Shown piece after piece: positions 12,301 through 25,000 of a stretch of 64,000 nucleotides of DNA. The number at the start of each line of letters is the position of its first letter. The first letter of the stretch is position 1. The notes beneath the pieces were generated by a model, which saw only the letters and a program-made list of their open reading frames with translations, had not been told where the DNA came from and made no database searches. The position numbers and the translations under genes were made by a program. The DNA is from Allolobophora icterica. Lineage: Eukaryota > Annelida > Clitellata > Crassiclitellata > Lumbricidae. The stretch is from contig OY744616.1 of assembly GCA_963556255.1 (NCBI GenBank), positions 34,318,621 through 34,382,620 of the forward strand, read 5' to 3'.

Positions 12301-15300
12301 TAACTGTCTCGTGGAAACACCACATTACAAGGCGAGCACTCACGTTGTTGTCCAAATACCATGAAGCGAGTCGAGTTTATTCAGACAGTTCACACTTGAG
12401 CTGGAGTGCCTCGTAGTGTTCACATTCGAATTTTTGTCATGCTCCGAGCATTGCCACCAGATGAATTACGGTCCTGCCTGGAAATGTGTAAAACCGCATC
12501 CTCTGGCCTTGAAACTGACGGAAAGAAATACCGCTTGTAGTGGCCGTTAAGGGATACCACGCTCTGTGTACATGTGTCTGAGTCTTATTATCAGTCATTT
12601 TGTGTTTATGGGATATCCGTGAAAGCTGACTGATGCCGGGATGCCAGTTTCAACTCCTTGAAGCCATTGCGAAATGAGTATTTTGTGGCTGTACAACTGT
12701 AGAACCGCATACATCAAGCGAGTGGCACACAGGGTTAGGAGGGATAAAAAGTACAAAAGAGCAGTCAGGTAAACAGGGCTGGCTGTAGGGAAGCCTTAGG
12801 CGAGCTGTGCGTGCACGAGTCGCTTGTGGGGGCCCGAGTGGAATGTTTCATTTTTATCCAAGCAGCACACTTATCGAGGTTCCACTTGTAAATCTTGGCC
12901 GGCACTTATTTGCGATCCAGAGACTGCGGTGGATCCTAATAATTAACAGCACATCCCACTGCAGTTGCACATACCGACCATTCAGATTCATATTCGAGCA
13001 CTTCTTCGTGCAGCTGAATTCATGTTATAAAGCTCTTATCCTCTTTGTTATTGTTATTAATTAGCAGCTATCATCGCACCAGTGTCTAATGCATGGGGTC
13101 CAGTGTGTATTGCATGAGGTATTGACTGAAGGTGCACTAAACTGAAGTTGCAGTCAGGTCAATACCCAGAACGCTGTCTATTGAACACTGTCATGGTGTT
13201 GTGGTCTCATCAGACGACGTCACATATCAGACTGATGTTCTGCATAACACGGCTTCCGTGGAGATAAGTCTGTTCTTGCTTAAATTGAAACAATGTGCTG
13301 TATATAACCTTTGCAGATTGCCAGCAGCATAATGGTCAGTAATGATAACATGCTTCATTTGGTTAGTAATTGTTGGGGCATAAATATAAATGATCCTTTA
13401 TGCTTGACTACTGCCTCTTTAGCAAAAAGGTCTGTGAGACACGGGGCAGTTATATTTTTGGGTGTGGCAGTTGAACCCAGGGTTTGCTGTTCCATGTTAA
13501 AAGGATGTAAATCTGAGTGGTATGTACCTATTGTACCACTTGAGGTCTTTTCATACTTTATTCACTTGTGTTCCTTGACCATTGTTATTGTCAAGTTAAC
13601 GGTAACTGATGTTAGTTATGCTCTTCATGCCTGCAAACAACACACCAGAGTGGCCTAAGTGCTTAGTGAATGGTAACAAGATACTTAATTATTATTTTAA
13701 GAAGACTTATAAAGTGCAAGTTAATTAAACAAAATACACCACATATACGCAAACTTCTGCACGACGAGGCTAACGCTGAGCCTACTGTCGGAATACCTTG
13801 CAGGTGGTTGAGCTTATATGGGTAGATTGCACTTTTGCTGGAATGCATAACAGTGTTAACCTTGGAATTTTTCTTGTGTGATGAGAGTGCTTACTGAATG
13901 CCAACAACAAACTAGTGTGTGGGCTGTAAAAGGATTACTGGCACATGTCATCTGAAATACCACAGTCAGACCCATCTGACTGCTGTAATAGGCCTCATTT
14001 GTTTATCTGCAAGCTATGTCTATGTTTATTTCCACTTAGTGTCAGTGCATTGTATATTTAACCATGATTTCAATAATGCCTGTTGTTGCTAGACATTAAT
14101 TTCAAGAGCAAATACATGTATAATTTATGTATCCTGGTCACGACGTAAGAAAAGATATTGTTCTCATTTGCAGCCACACGACTGCTGCATTCAGTACATT
14201 AACTGGTCTTGGTGGCTTTGCATGTTCAGTCAGGATGTATAAACCAGTTTTCTGGATGGTTCAGTTACTGGGTTTCTTTGCCTGGCTGACAATAGATAAA
14301 CACAACTTCATCACATGACCAGTTAAAGTTGACAGCCTCTCTAATATCTGTTCTGTACTGACTTTCAAACCTATCTCCTGTTATGTGTGTCTGTCTTAAT
14401 AAGCGTTGGATGGGTTTTGGGCACAGAGCTGCCTATCCCTTTTGGTGCTTAATATACAACCTGGAATTCTATCTAGTGCTGGGTTAAGTATGTTTCCTGG
14501 TAGTCAAAATCATGTTTATATCAAGTGCAAGGCAACTGAGCTGCAATTTATGAGGAATGCATTTTTGTTGAACCAACATTTGGACTTTCTGCCGGTGTGT
14601 GTAACTTGTTTTGAGTCATCATTTAATTTGGGCATCATATTTTATTTCAACACGTAGGTCTCAGATCATATTCAAGTTACCTACAAATCAGCCGTTTTGA
14701 GTAACTGGAACTTAAGTGGTGTCTCAATTTCTCAAAGACGAATCTACACAAATAACATTTGCTTCAGAACTCCTTGGCCAGATCTATAATGAAAGCACCC
14801 TAATTCCAACACATCACTGCCTACTGCAGTCAATACATTGGCTTCCTATACAGCAAAGAATCCAGTTTAGATCTTTTTCATTGTTTCTTAAATAATACTC
14901 ATGGCTAGCCAACTTAACGGTCATTAATGCAGCACTTGCTTATTGGGTGTTCTGACTCATTGTGCCTCGAACCAGAAGAGTACTGGATTCTCAGTCTTTC
15001 TCTATCATCGGCTTCAGCTCTGGAATTCATTGCTGATTTCTGTCCTGTGTCTTAGTTCTGTAATGTTATTCAGGAACTTCGGGTCAGGACCAAAATCTCT
15101 TTCACCTGTATGAAATAGCTTCCTCCCATTGCCCATTTTGCATGGTCTGGGATGTAACAAACTTTGACTTTGTGGTTCTGTCCAATGGTTTGCAGGTTGG
15201 AAATGCAGTTTTCCTTAGGAGTGACCATTGAAGTTTCTGGATTAGGTTAGATTAGATTTGTGTCTGTAACCCCTTCATGACAATCATTTGCTTCTGCCTT

Positions 15301-18300
15301 GTGATTCCTGAAGTGTTTAATAATGATGACTTGAATGATTATAATAATATCTTAACTTTTTTATTGTTATCTTTGTTGTGAAATTATCGTTAGCCACTTA
15401 TTTAAATTGCCTTGTAATAAGAGAGATCAACTCATTCCTCTTTGGAGTTAAGTGCATTTGGTTGACAAGAATTTGAGTTAACCGCTCACCCTGAAATTTG
15501 AGTCGAGTGATCATTGACTCGCCTTATGAAAATTACGAAGAGCTGACTGTGTGTAGTAAAGTGGTTTTTCCAAGCTATGGGAGCACAGAGGAAGCTGTGT
15601 TGTGAAAGTGCACATGTACAAAGAAAGGTGGTTGAGAGCCAGTTCATGAGGTAAAACTACAGCCTTAATGATATTTCATTTCACTTTTGGCCGTAGCATA
15701 TCAAAGTGAAATCCGGTGTTTAAGAGTAGGATGTGGTATACTTTTCGTTTTCAATGGATAATTGATGTCTAAGTGTTGTGACTTACCCAGCTTAAAGCGC
15801 TTATGGTCGTTAATCAGTGAGTTTACTGGTGCTTTTATTCATAATAGATTTAGTGCTGATTGTGTAACTAAAACATTAATTTAGGGATGGAGAAGATAAA
15901 TCTATAGGAGCGATAGCCAAGTGTCATGCTACTGGTCAGTAACAGTTGTGAAGAGCATTAAGCTCTGTAAAAAGTAAGTAAGTAAGTAGAAAATGGAATA
16001 GCATCAACATCATTACCATCATCAATATGGGACACAGCCAATTGGTTAGAGCGCTTGCCTTGCAACGCAGAGCCTTTGGGTATGAGCCTTGGTTACTGTG
16101 TATGGACCTTAAGCAAGACCTTCAGTCACAAGTGCTCAGCACCATCCATTGATGACTGGTCATTATCTAGGGGTGCTTAATGTTGTATACATAATAATTA
16201 ATAATAATTTTATAATAATAATGTTACCTTCAATGTGATCACGCTTTATGTTGCACTTTTTCCTAAGCACACCATAACCGAGTGCCAGTAACACTGTAAG
16301 GAGCTCGCATAACACTACATTCAGCACATTTCAGAGGTTCTTAAACGGTGCTACAGATATTTCAAGGTACATTTACAAACTCGCTCATACATTCCGATAC
16401 AGTGGGTCATTCTTTATCTTTGCCTGATACCTTGCTTGCTAAGACTTACTGGAGTGAGAAGCATTTTTGCGGAGGGTGGGGAAGAGGAGTGCCGGCTGAG
16501 GTGTGTAGCTGCTCACCAGTGCTTCCTACTTAAGCCAGTTGCTTTCAGTAAACTCTACACGTGGTAAGTGCTTTGACATGTGCCTCTGTGGATCATTGTT
16601 TTGATAGGCCACTTATTTAAGTTTTACTCTTAGTTGGCTGTGGTGATTGGTGGCTTTCTGACTTTATGAGATATGGTAGAAGTTAATTACTGGCCTGTTG
16701 ACTGCTGTAGGAGCAATATGATGCAGCAACTGGGGTGTATGAATTTTGGGCTCCAGCCGTTTGGACACCTGGAATTGTGGGTGCTAGTTGAATAAATGTA
16801 TTGTGTTACTAACTTAAACTATACAGGCAAATTTAACACTTTAACGACGAGCTGCATTGGTTTCCCAGTCGGTTTTAGTACGCTGTCATCATTAATGTGT
16901 TTAAATGAGACGGAAGTAAAAATTCTTCCGGAAATAAATGAACACATTTAAGATAAATATGGCTTCTATTACTACTTATAAATGCTATTTATATTGATGT
17001 GCGACCCAACCGTCGTGTGCCAAAGTTTATATGAGCCTCCCAAATCCTGAGTACATCGACCATACACTTTCAGTGAGAATATGAGTCGGTGAGGAGAGGA
17101 CTGGCCACTTGATATCACACGATCGAGATTAAGAAAATGAAGTTGCCAAGACTTTGTTCTCATGGTTGCATCTTAGCCTTAGCTCTGAGGGGGGGGGGCG
17201 GCTTTTCTTCTGTTTCAGCATGTGTAATGAGGCATTGCTTTTTAAAGCAGAACTTCTTCTTTCAGTTCCTTTGAGGAGCCAGGGTTTTGTATGAGCACTT
17301 AGAAGTTGACAGGAAGGCATGTAAATATTAAGAAATGCAAGTACCAATATGTGCTTTACGTACCTACATAAACACAGTGTTATGCACCTAAGTGTGTTTG
17401 ACTCCTAGTCAAACACCTGTAGTGACCTTTGTTTTAAAACATTTGCCCTTCCATTCTTGTTATAGGTTTTTGGGCAACATCAAGGTGATATGCAGGTATT
17501 ACTTTGTTTCAAGGATTCAGACCTTCCACACGAGCTAGCAGGTACGAGGCTAGTTGCTCACTCTTGCACCATCCATTCAATGTCTGACTAGACATTCTAT
17601 GTAGCTAGCAGGGATTACAATGAAATTTTGTTCCAAGATGATTTCACTATGGCTACTAATGCAAGTATCCTGCATGCCTGCGTTGAGTCTTGCAGATAGT
17701 GGTCGGCCTTTATAGATCGTCTGTAGTCATGGCAACCATCTGAATACCTTCCGTCGCCTGGCTTGGGTCTTATTGACTTTCTTCTTTCCAGTAACACAGG
17801 CCTCCGGGAATTATATAATTTGCTTCCGGACTTGTATTCTAATAGAGAACTATTGCTACGGTGTCTGTTATTGCAAATCATTTATCGTGTTCTCTATTGA
17901 TGCGTGTATTTTGGAAGATACAGGCCTTTGAGTAAGTTCCTCCCATATCAACTTCCGTGCTTTTAAAGCATTGCCTTTCGAGCTTAAGTTTATTTGCGTT
18001 GTTATTGGTTTAAGGTCATCGAAGCAAGCCTGTTGAGGTCACAGTTCAAACGTTTGTTTAGTTGTCGAGAATCTAATTTAAAATCTGTCCTCAGAGTACT
18101 ACATTTGAAGGAGCCGACCTATCTGATCAATGCTCACTTCTCATGCTAACAAATGTTGTATTCAATCGACAGATGCTGTCACTGGTGCTGTGCCCCACAC
18201 ACAAACAGTGGTTGGCTGTCAGGCCTCTGTGGCTTTGGAATCCATTGCCGAGTTCTGTTTGTTCTATAAACTCGTCAAGTCATTCAAGGTCTAACCTTAA

Positions 18301-19026
18301 GACTTGCCTACAACTTGCATAGGGGTCATCCATAAAGGATGTAAGATTGCAAAATATGACCTACTTTGGACCCTCCCTCCCCTTGTCCGCATTTGACCTT
18401 ACCCACCCCCTTCGCTTTGCGGGTGCTCGCTTGCCAAAGCCAATGAACGAAGAAGAAACCGACATTGTTACCAACATAATTAATAAGCTACCAGTTCTAT
18501 CTTATTTAAAATCACCTTAAGTACTTAAAATGTCAACCAGTACATGCTGTTTAAAACTTAAAAGTAAGCTCACAGTGTTAAAGTTCTAGTACATGGCATG
18601 ACGTTTTAGGCAATCACCTCACTGACCTTTTCATCTCTCGGGGAAGGGTGAAACAAAGAGGTGTGTAAAAATCTATCAAATTTAGAAACTTAGATGCGGA
18701 CTTCCGCACCGGTCATAACCCCTACCCCTTGTCCACATTTGAATTACCCCTTTCTCCCCCCATTGCGGACGTCCTTTATGGATGACCCCTATAATAATAA
18801 TGCACCGGAGCCTGATTTCTGGCTCCTCTTACCTATTGGATTTTGACCAGGCTGCTTCAATGCATTATGATTCCTGACTATGACTTAACGTGAAGCTTTG
18901 ATCGACTGATTCTTTGTGCATTATGATCTGCACTATGTGGTGTATTTAGTTATATGAACGTGCGCTTTATAAGTCTTCACATAATAATAATAATAATAAT
19001 AATAATAATTAATAATAACAATAATA

Positions 19027-19070
<44 letters not shown>

Positions 19071-22000
19071 TATGTAAGTCATTAACTTAGATTAGATATC
19101 ATAATTTGCATTACTGTTGTGACAATCTAAGGTGCTGGCATTTGTCACTGGTAGCTTTGTCTTAGGCAGATCATTATTATTGAGATACCCCATTTAATTA
19201 CCTTTTCTTGTAGTGTTGCATCAGGTAAAAAGGCAATATTTTACAGAAACAGTAGGGAAGAAGAAGAAGAGTAGTCCCTTAAGCTAGCCCTGAGGCAGCC
19301 ATGGGTATTAAGTGTTAGCTACTTAATTTTCTAAGCCTAGTCATGCAGGGCGGGTGGCCAGTCCTCTAGCTGGTCGTCTCATCTTCCCACTGACAGCATA
19401 GTTGTGTATTCTTTATAGCTGAGTTATCAAAGGGGTGCAGGTGGAGGAGAAATTTCTGTCCTGGCGGAATAGACAGAGGATAAATTATGGCACAAGAAGA
19501 AGACTCTAACTGTGGGTGAACAGTCGTAATAAATAGAGATCATTCATTGATGCCATATGGCTGCCATCAGGATCTGATGATGATGATGATGATGATTATG
19601 AAGATGAAGGGAGTCAGTGAATGAAAGGTAACATGTAAAGACCTTTAACAAAATTGTTTACATCTCTTCAGAAGTTCCTCCAGCACGTGGACGAAGGGGT
19701 TAGATATCCTATGACTGAAGGGCAATCTGACCACAGCAGTCCAACAACAGGGTGGCTTTTCTCATTAAATTACAGTGCTCAGTGTATTATAGTCATCGTA
19801 ATTTTTTTACAATTTACTGTCATCAGCAGTCATCCTCTGATCTGTGATCATTCTTCGGGAGTAATGATCTGTTTTTACCGGATGCACCCAAACACTGAAA
19901 GTAAACAACCAAACCTGTTTTGTCTAGTACTCTACATGAGTTTAGATATATAGCAGCATGTCTTCTTGTATGTGCAAGATTTATGATGGCTGTTTCGCTC
20001 CGTTTGCTACGTGCTGTTTACTCAGAGCTGTGTGTGGTAGCACAAAAACTTTTCAGTTTCATGGGCTGTTCATGGGAAATGTTAAGTAATTGCTCGTTAT
20101 TTATTGATGACCATCTGCAGTCGTGGTCAGCCGAGGAACAACAGGCATTGGATTGTAGGAACTGTCTGAGAGTCTCACCAGACTCTACCTTTTGCAACTG
20201 GTTTTGTGCAACATGACTACCAGACCATGTTTTGCAACCAACAGCACACAACAGGCCAAGAGTTTCAACCCCAGTTCGATCTACACCCGTGGATCTTCAT
20301 TTTGAGCAATTTCTAAAGGTGTAGTCTTAGTTTTAGGCTGAAGGGCTTTTTGGCACTGGGCCTGACATGGCCTGTGAGCAGCCAAATTCTCTGCAGTGGT
20401 GAATGCATGGTACAAGGAAGGAAATAATAAATTTTATATGCATTAAACTATTCTAGTGACAATTCCTACAGCAGTCTAACCTAAACCTTATATAACTGCC
20501 TAGGTATGTACCAGTATCTATATACAATCTGCTATATATATATATTATCTTCAATCCTTATATATGCACGAACAGTGTACATATAAGGATATACATCTTC
20601 TATCCTTATATGGGCAGTTGGGCACATATGTATACATTGTTACTGATATGGATAGATATAGAAATATGCATGTATAATGCTGAGAGCACTTCTTTATACC
20701 TTAAATCCAGATTTAGCTGGGATTGCTGCACAGCTAGAAATTGACAATTATAATGGAGGTCTTTGTATAAGTATATGACTTGTCTATGCCAGTGGGTGTA
20801 TGATGAAGTGGTATTGTTGAGATGATCTGGATCAGCCTTTAATGCTAAACTTATTTTATGTTTGTATTTTAATAAATTCGTCAAGGCCTAAAACACCTGA
20901 GTCCTAAAAGTGTGGCTGTTATAATTGGGTTTTGAGGTCAAACCAGTTGGTGAAAGAAGTAACCACGAGCTGGGTGTCCTGTTTCACGCCAAACACGGAC
21001 TTTTCATTTAAAGTCAGCATTATTCTGTTATTTGGTGCCAACGTCCTTTCCTAAAAAAAATTAGGTCTGTAATTATAGAAGCTGTTTTGTTGTTGTTGTG
21101 ATATGCCATAGTCTAGTGGCTTACATGCTGGACTGTTAATCAAGAAGTTGGGAGTTCAAATCCTTGCCATGGCAGAAAGATGCTTCGACATTTCTGCTCC
21201 TCTGGCACTGACAGGCGTGCTTACTATATAAAATGACTGTGTACTGTCAGTAGAAAGATTAGGCAGTGAGGGACAGGACTGACCACAGCGAGGGACAGTA
21301 CTGGCCAAAGTGAGGGACAGTACTGACCACAGTGAGGGACAGTACTGGCCAAAGTGAGGGACAGTACTGGCCAAAGTGAGGGACAGTACTGGCCACAGTG
21401 AGGGACAGTACTGGCCACAGTGAGGGACATTACTGGCCACAGTGGGGGACAGTACTGACCACAGTGAGGGACAGTACTGGCCAAAGTGAGGGACAGTACT
21501 GGCCACAGTGAGGGACATTACTGGCCACAGTGAGGGACAGTACTGGCCACAGTGAGGGCAGTACTGACCACTTGTCTTCGTGTAACAATGATAAGAAAAT
21601 TGAAGTTGCCTCTGGAGATTAGCTTAGGGCAGTGCTTCCCAATCTTTTCAGACTACGGAACCCTTTTGACTTGAAAATTTTTTGACGGAACCGTAGCTAA
21701 ACAAAACACATTCAGGTACAATATTTTTTTAAATGATCCAGGTATGTAGAGTTTAATCGATAAAAGTTACACTAGAAATTGTTTTAAATAAATTTAATTT
21801 TCCAACAGAACCCTTGTCTTCACCTCGAAATCTGATTTATAATGTAACAACACTTCAAACTTATCCAGTTGCTTCATGGAACCCTTGTCTTCTCCTCACG
21901 GAACCCTAGGGTTCCACGGAACCCACTTTGGGAAACACTGGCTTAGGGACTGGCCTTCTTCTTCTTACCGGTACATATGCAAATTCGTGTACAACGGTCG

Positions 22001-25000
22001 TTACAGCATTATAAGTAGCAAGCTATTTCTGAGTGCGTTTTGTGTAGTGAATTCATAACTGTTGACGTTCCGCTGATTTCCAATTAAATTAACATTATTT
22101 GCATTCAGTCCAGTGTTTAGGTTTATTTATTTGTTGCTTTTCAGCATTCGGGTGAATTTGTTTAGCCCTTTTTTGTTTTCTATATAACAAGTCTAGTTGA
22201 TTACTAGTGTTTAGTATTTACAAACCAGATTTGAAGGTTAGAATATAGCTTTTACTAAAAATACTAGGGAATCTTGTAATTAAATTACTCTAGGCCATAA
22301 TCAAAGGAGTTAGAGTTTTGATGGGTGTTAAGTGGCTAGCAAGGGCTGGGGCTGCTAAAGCTTGTCATTCCAGTAATTGGTGTGGGAATAGATATTTGAT
22401 CTAAATAAGGTATTTTAAGGCAGTCACAACTTGAATGCCAGCTCTGCTTTTATATAGACTGCCCTTTCTTGTCAGCAATTCAATCAGTCATGTTTGTGTA
22501 CACATGTCATATACACACATATATATATATATATACACATAAATATACATATATATATATATATATGCTTCTGGTATATATACAATATACTTGTACTTAT
22601 GAAATAGAACTTCCTTGTAACACATTATAGCATAAATTCTGGTATGCCATGGCTGAGATATTGCACTTCAAAATTTACTTCAGCACAACCTCGTCGTTTC
22701 AAAAACATTGTTATAAGGCTTGATACGGCTTGCTTTGGTATCCTTGTATGGGCGCTGCAGTGTGTGTGTATCCAATATGTGTGTGTGTATGTATTTGCCC
22801 ACCAGCTGGCCTTTACTTCTAGACCTTATAAGGGACCTTATACTGTTTTCGTTTTTGCCCGGGTGGTCATAGTTGCTTATCATGTTGCAGTTTCTCTAAA
22901 GGCCAAGTCTGCATTTGATCTGACTGTTGACCTAAATTTAAGCTGTTTGATGATTAAATGCGGCCTAAGGATTGGGTAGAACTACTAGTTAGTCAGCTTT
23001 GGATCCTGGTGTCCTAGGAGTTGTATTAACTGATATACTGATCTTACCAAATCCATCATCATCATCATTGTAGTGAGATCGTATCTATTAGTCAGTGTTC
23101 AGAAACGAGCCAGACATTAAATTGTGGATTATATTTAATTCCTTGTTGTGTATTTTTCGTATATTTCCAACCACCGTTATATCGACTTCCCTCTTAGTAC
23201 AATTAAATAAGTAAGTAAGTGACACTCTTAATGTCTTGATCTTGACAATTGTCATAAGTTCCTGACGCCATCCATTTGGAAACAATTGGTGCAAATAAGT
23301 GATCTATTGTTTTCCATGGTCAGGTCCAGTGCTCGTCTTCATGTTAGTCCAAGTCGTGTTTTATGCCCTCTTTTTTATGCTGTCTGTCCTGCACAGTCTG
23401 GTTCTTCCTTGTTCCATTTCCTTTGACTCATCGTATTGTATTGTATCTAAACATTTATAAAGCGCCTCTCACAGTGTTCGCTAATCAGAGGCGCTCCCAG
23501 TGCAAAAGACCCAGTGAATAGATAGTGGCTTTAAGAAGGTGGAACGAGGCACTTTGGCCACCAGCTAATAAAGAGGCACATGTCAATGGAGGGAGTTGAT
23601 TCCATAGAGTAGGACCAATGCAAGAAAAGGCTCGAGTTTTGGCCATAGTGGTCCTGGCTTGTGGTGCTAGAAGCTCATGGCGATTAAGCAATCACAGTGG
23701 ATGGAGGGAAGTAGCTGAAACTGGCAGACGAACAAGGTCACAGAGATACTTGGGTGCTAACCCTGTATAGGACTGAAGGACTAAAGTGAGAACCTTAAGC
23801 TGAATCCGAGCAGACTCATGTGTGGAACTCGGTCAACTGACATTATTTCTATGTGGGTCATCCATTAAATTCTTTGCTAAACGACAGTGTCTGACAGAGT
23901 AGTTTTGACGCCTAAGAAATCTTGCAGAGAACTACGAAGAAATCAGCAGTTGGGGATCAATGAGACTCGAATGGCTGGCTCTTTGAATTAAGAGGTAGAA
24001 CAGCCTGCAAGACAATTTTAGAAAGACAATTGGTTATCCGTAACCGAGTTAGGAATGTTGTGTGACTGCTGTTTTTATGTTAGACTGGGTTTCATTGATT
24101 CCTGTTATGTTTCCTGTTAGATTGCGACCAACGTCTTTCGTCCACTGCCACCAAACGAGAATCCGTACTTCGATCCAGAGGAGGATGACCCCAACCTTGA
24201 ACCCGCTTGGCCACACCTTCAGGTAAATTGGGGCTGATTTATTTCGGTCCGATGTTTCTTTGAAAACAATCATGTAGCACGTGTCGGTGTGTTGACTTTT
24301 GTACCACATTGATCAAGATATTGAGCTTTTTTATAACTGTAATTGGACACCAGAGGCGGCATGGGGTTGGAAGATGCACAATTGGACTTGCAGTATATAT
24401 ACTTGATCATACATGCTTTGATGTGTTTGATTCATGGAGGCACATCTGTGTGGTAGCAGAAATTACCATTTGCAGCTTTTATTAAGCACCACTATCTAAT
24501 GACCAAGCATCAATTGATGGTGCTGAGCAATTGTGAGGGCTTGCTCTAGGCCAGGGATGGGCAAACTACGGCCCACAGGCCAGATCTGGCACACAATTCT
24601 TCAGAAAATTTAGAAGAAAAAAAAGTCTGACCAGAAGAAGTTTTCCTCATGTTACTCACGTGGCACTGCTTTCTTATGTACTATTCCATTCTTGTCTTTT
24701 ATAATAACTCTGTGTATTAATCCTGCTGATCTGCCTCACTACCACACAGTCGCCAATTTAAATAAATCCAAGCTTGTACAGATCTCAATTAACTGATCTA
24801 AACTTGAACTCAAAACTGCGAATCTGCAACCAGTGCAATCACTTGGATTATGAAAAACTTGTTAATGCAATGTTCACAGTTGCATACATCTCACTAGTAA
24901 CAGCCAAAATATATTTAACTTTAAATAAGTAAACTTTTTCATTGTAGTTGTTACCAAAAGTTTTAAAAATTTGTTACTGGCCCTCTGAATTTTTTGGCAT

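Larger units (their letters stand above)
18070..19075 (+). mobile_element. LINE 3' end interrupted by a DNA element
   Basis: The left part reads [18 protein letters not shown] and [12 protein letters not shown], a W-N-x-L-P landmark typical of CR1/L2 ORF2 ends. The right part (18790-19075) is the 3' end, with GCGCTTTATAAGTCTTCAC and an (AAT)n tail. A DNA element (18322-18789) separates the two. Confidence 0.6.
21095..21965 (+). mobile_element. tRNA-derived SINE (family B) expanded by a minisatellite and split by a hAT element
   Basis: The head GTCTAGTGGCTTACATGCTGG and B-box-like GAGTTCAAATCC open it. The body reaches GGCAGTGAGGGACAGGACTG, where a 22-bp repeat array (21263-21570) has grown from SINE sequence. 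The end, GAAGTTGCCTCTGGAGATTA plus GCTTAGG and a CTTCTTCTT tail, is split by the element at 21630-21940. Confidence 0.8.

Noticed and set aside
21156..21518. 120-codon - strand protein of repeated CGQYCPSL
   Set aside because: It is an artefact of the 22-bp minisatellite; 22 is not a multiple of 3, so the unit cycles through frames.
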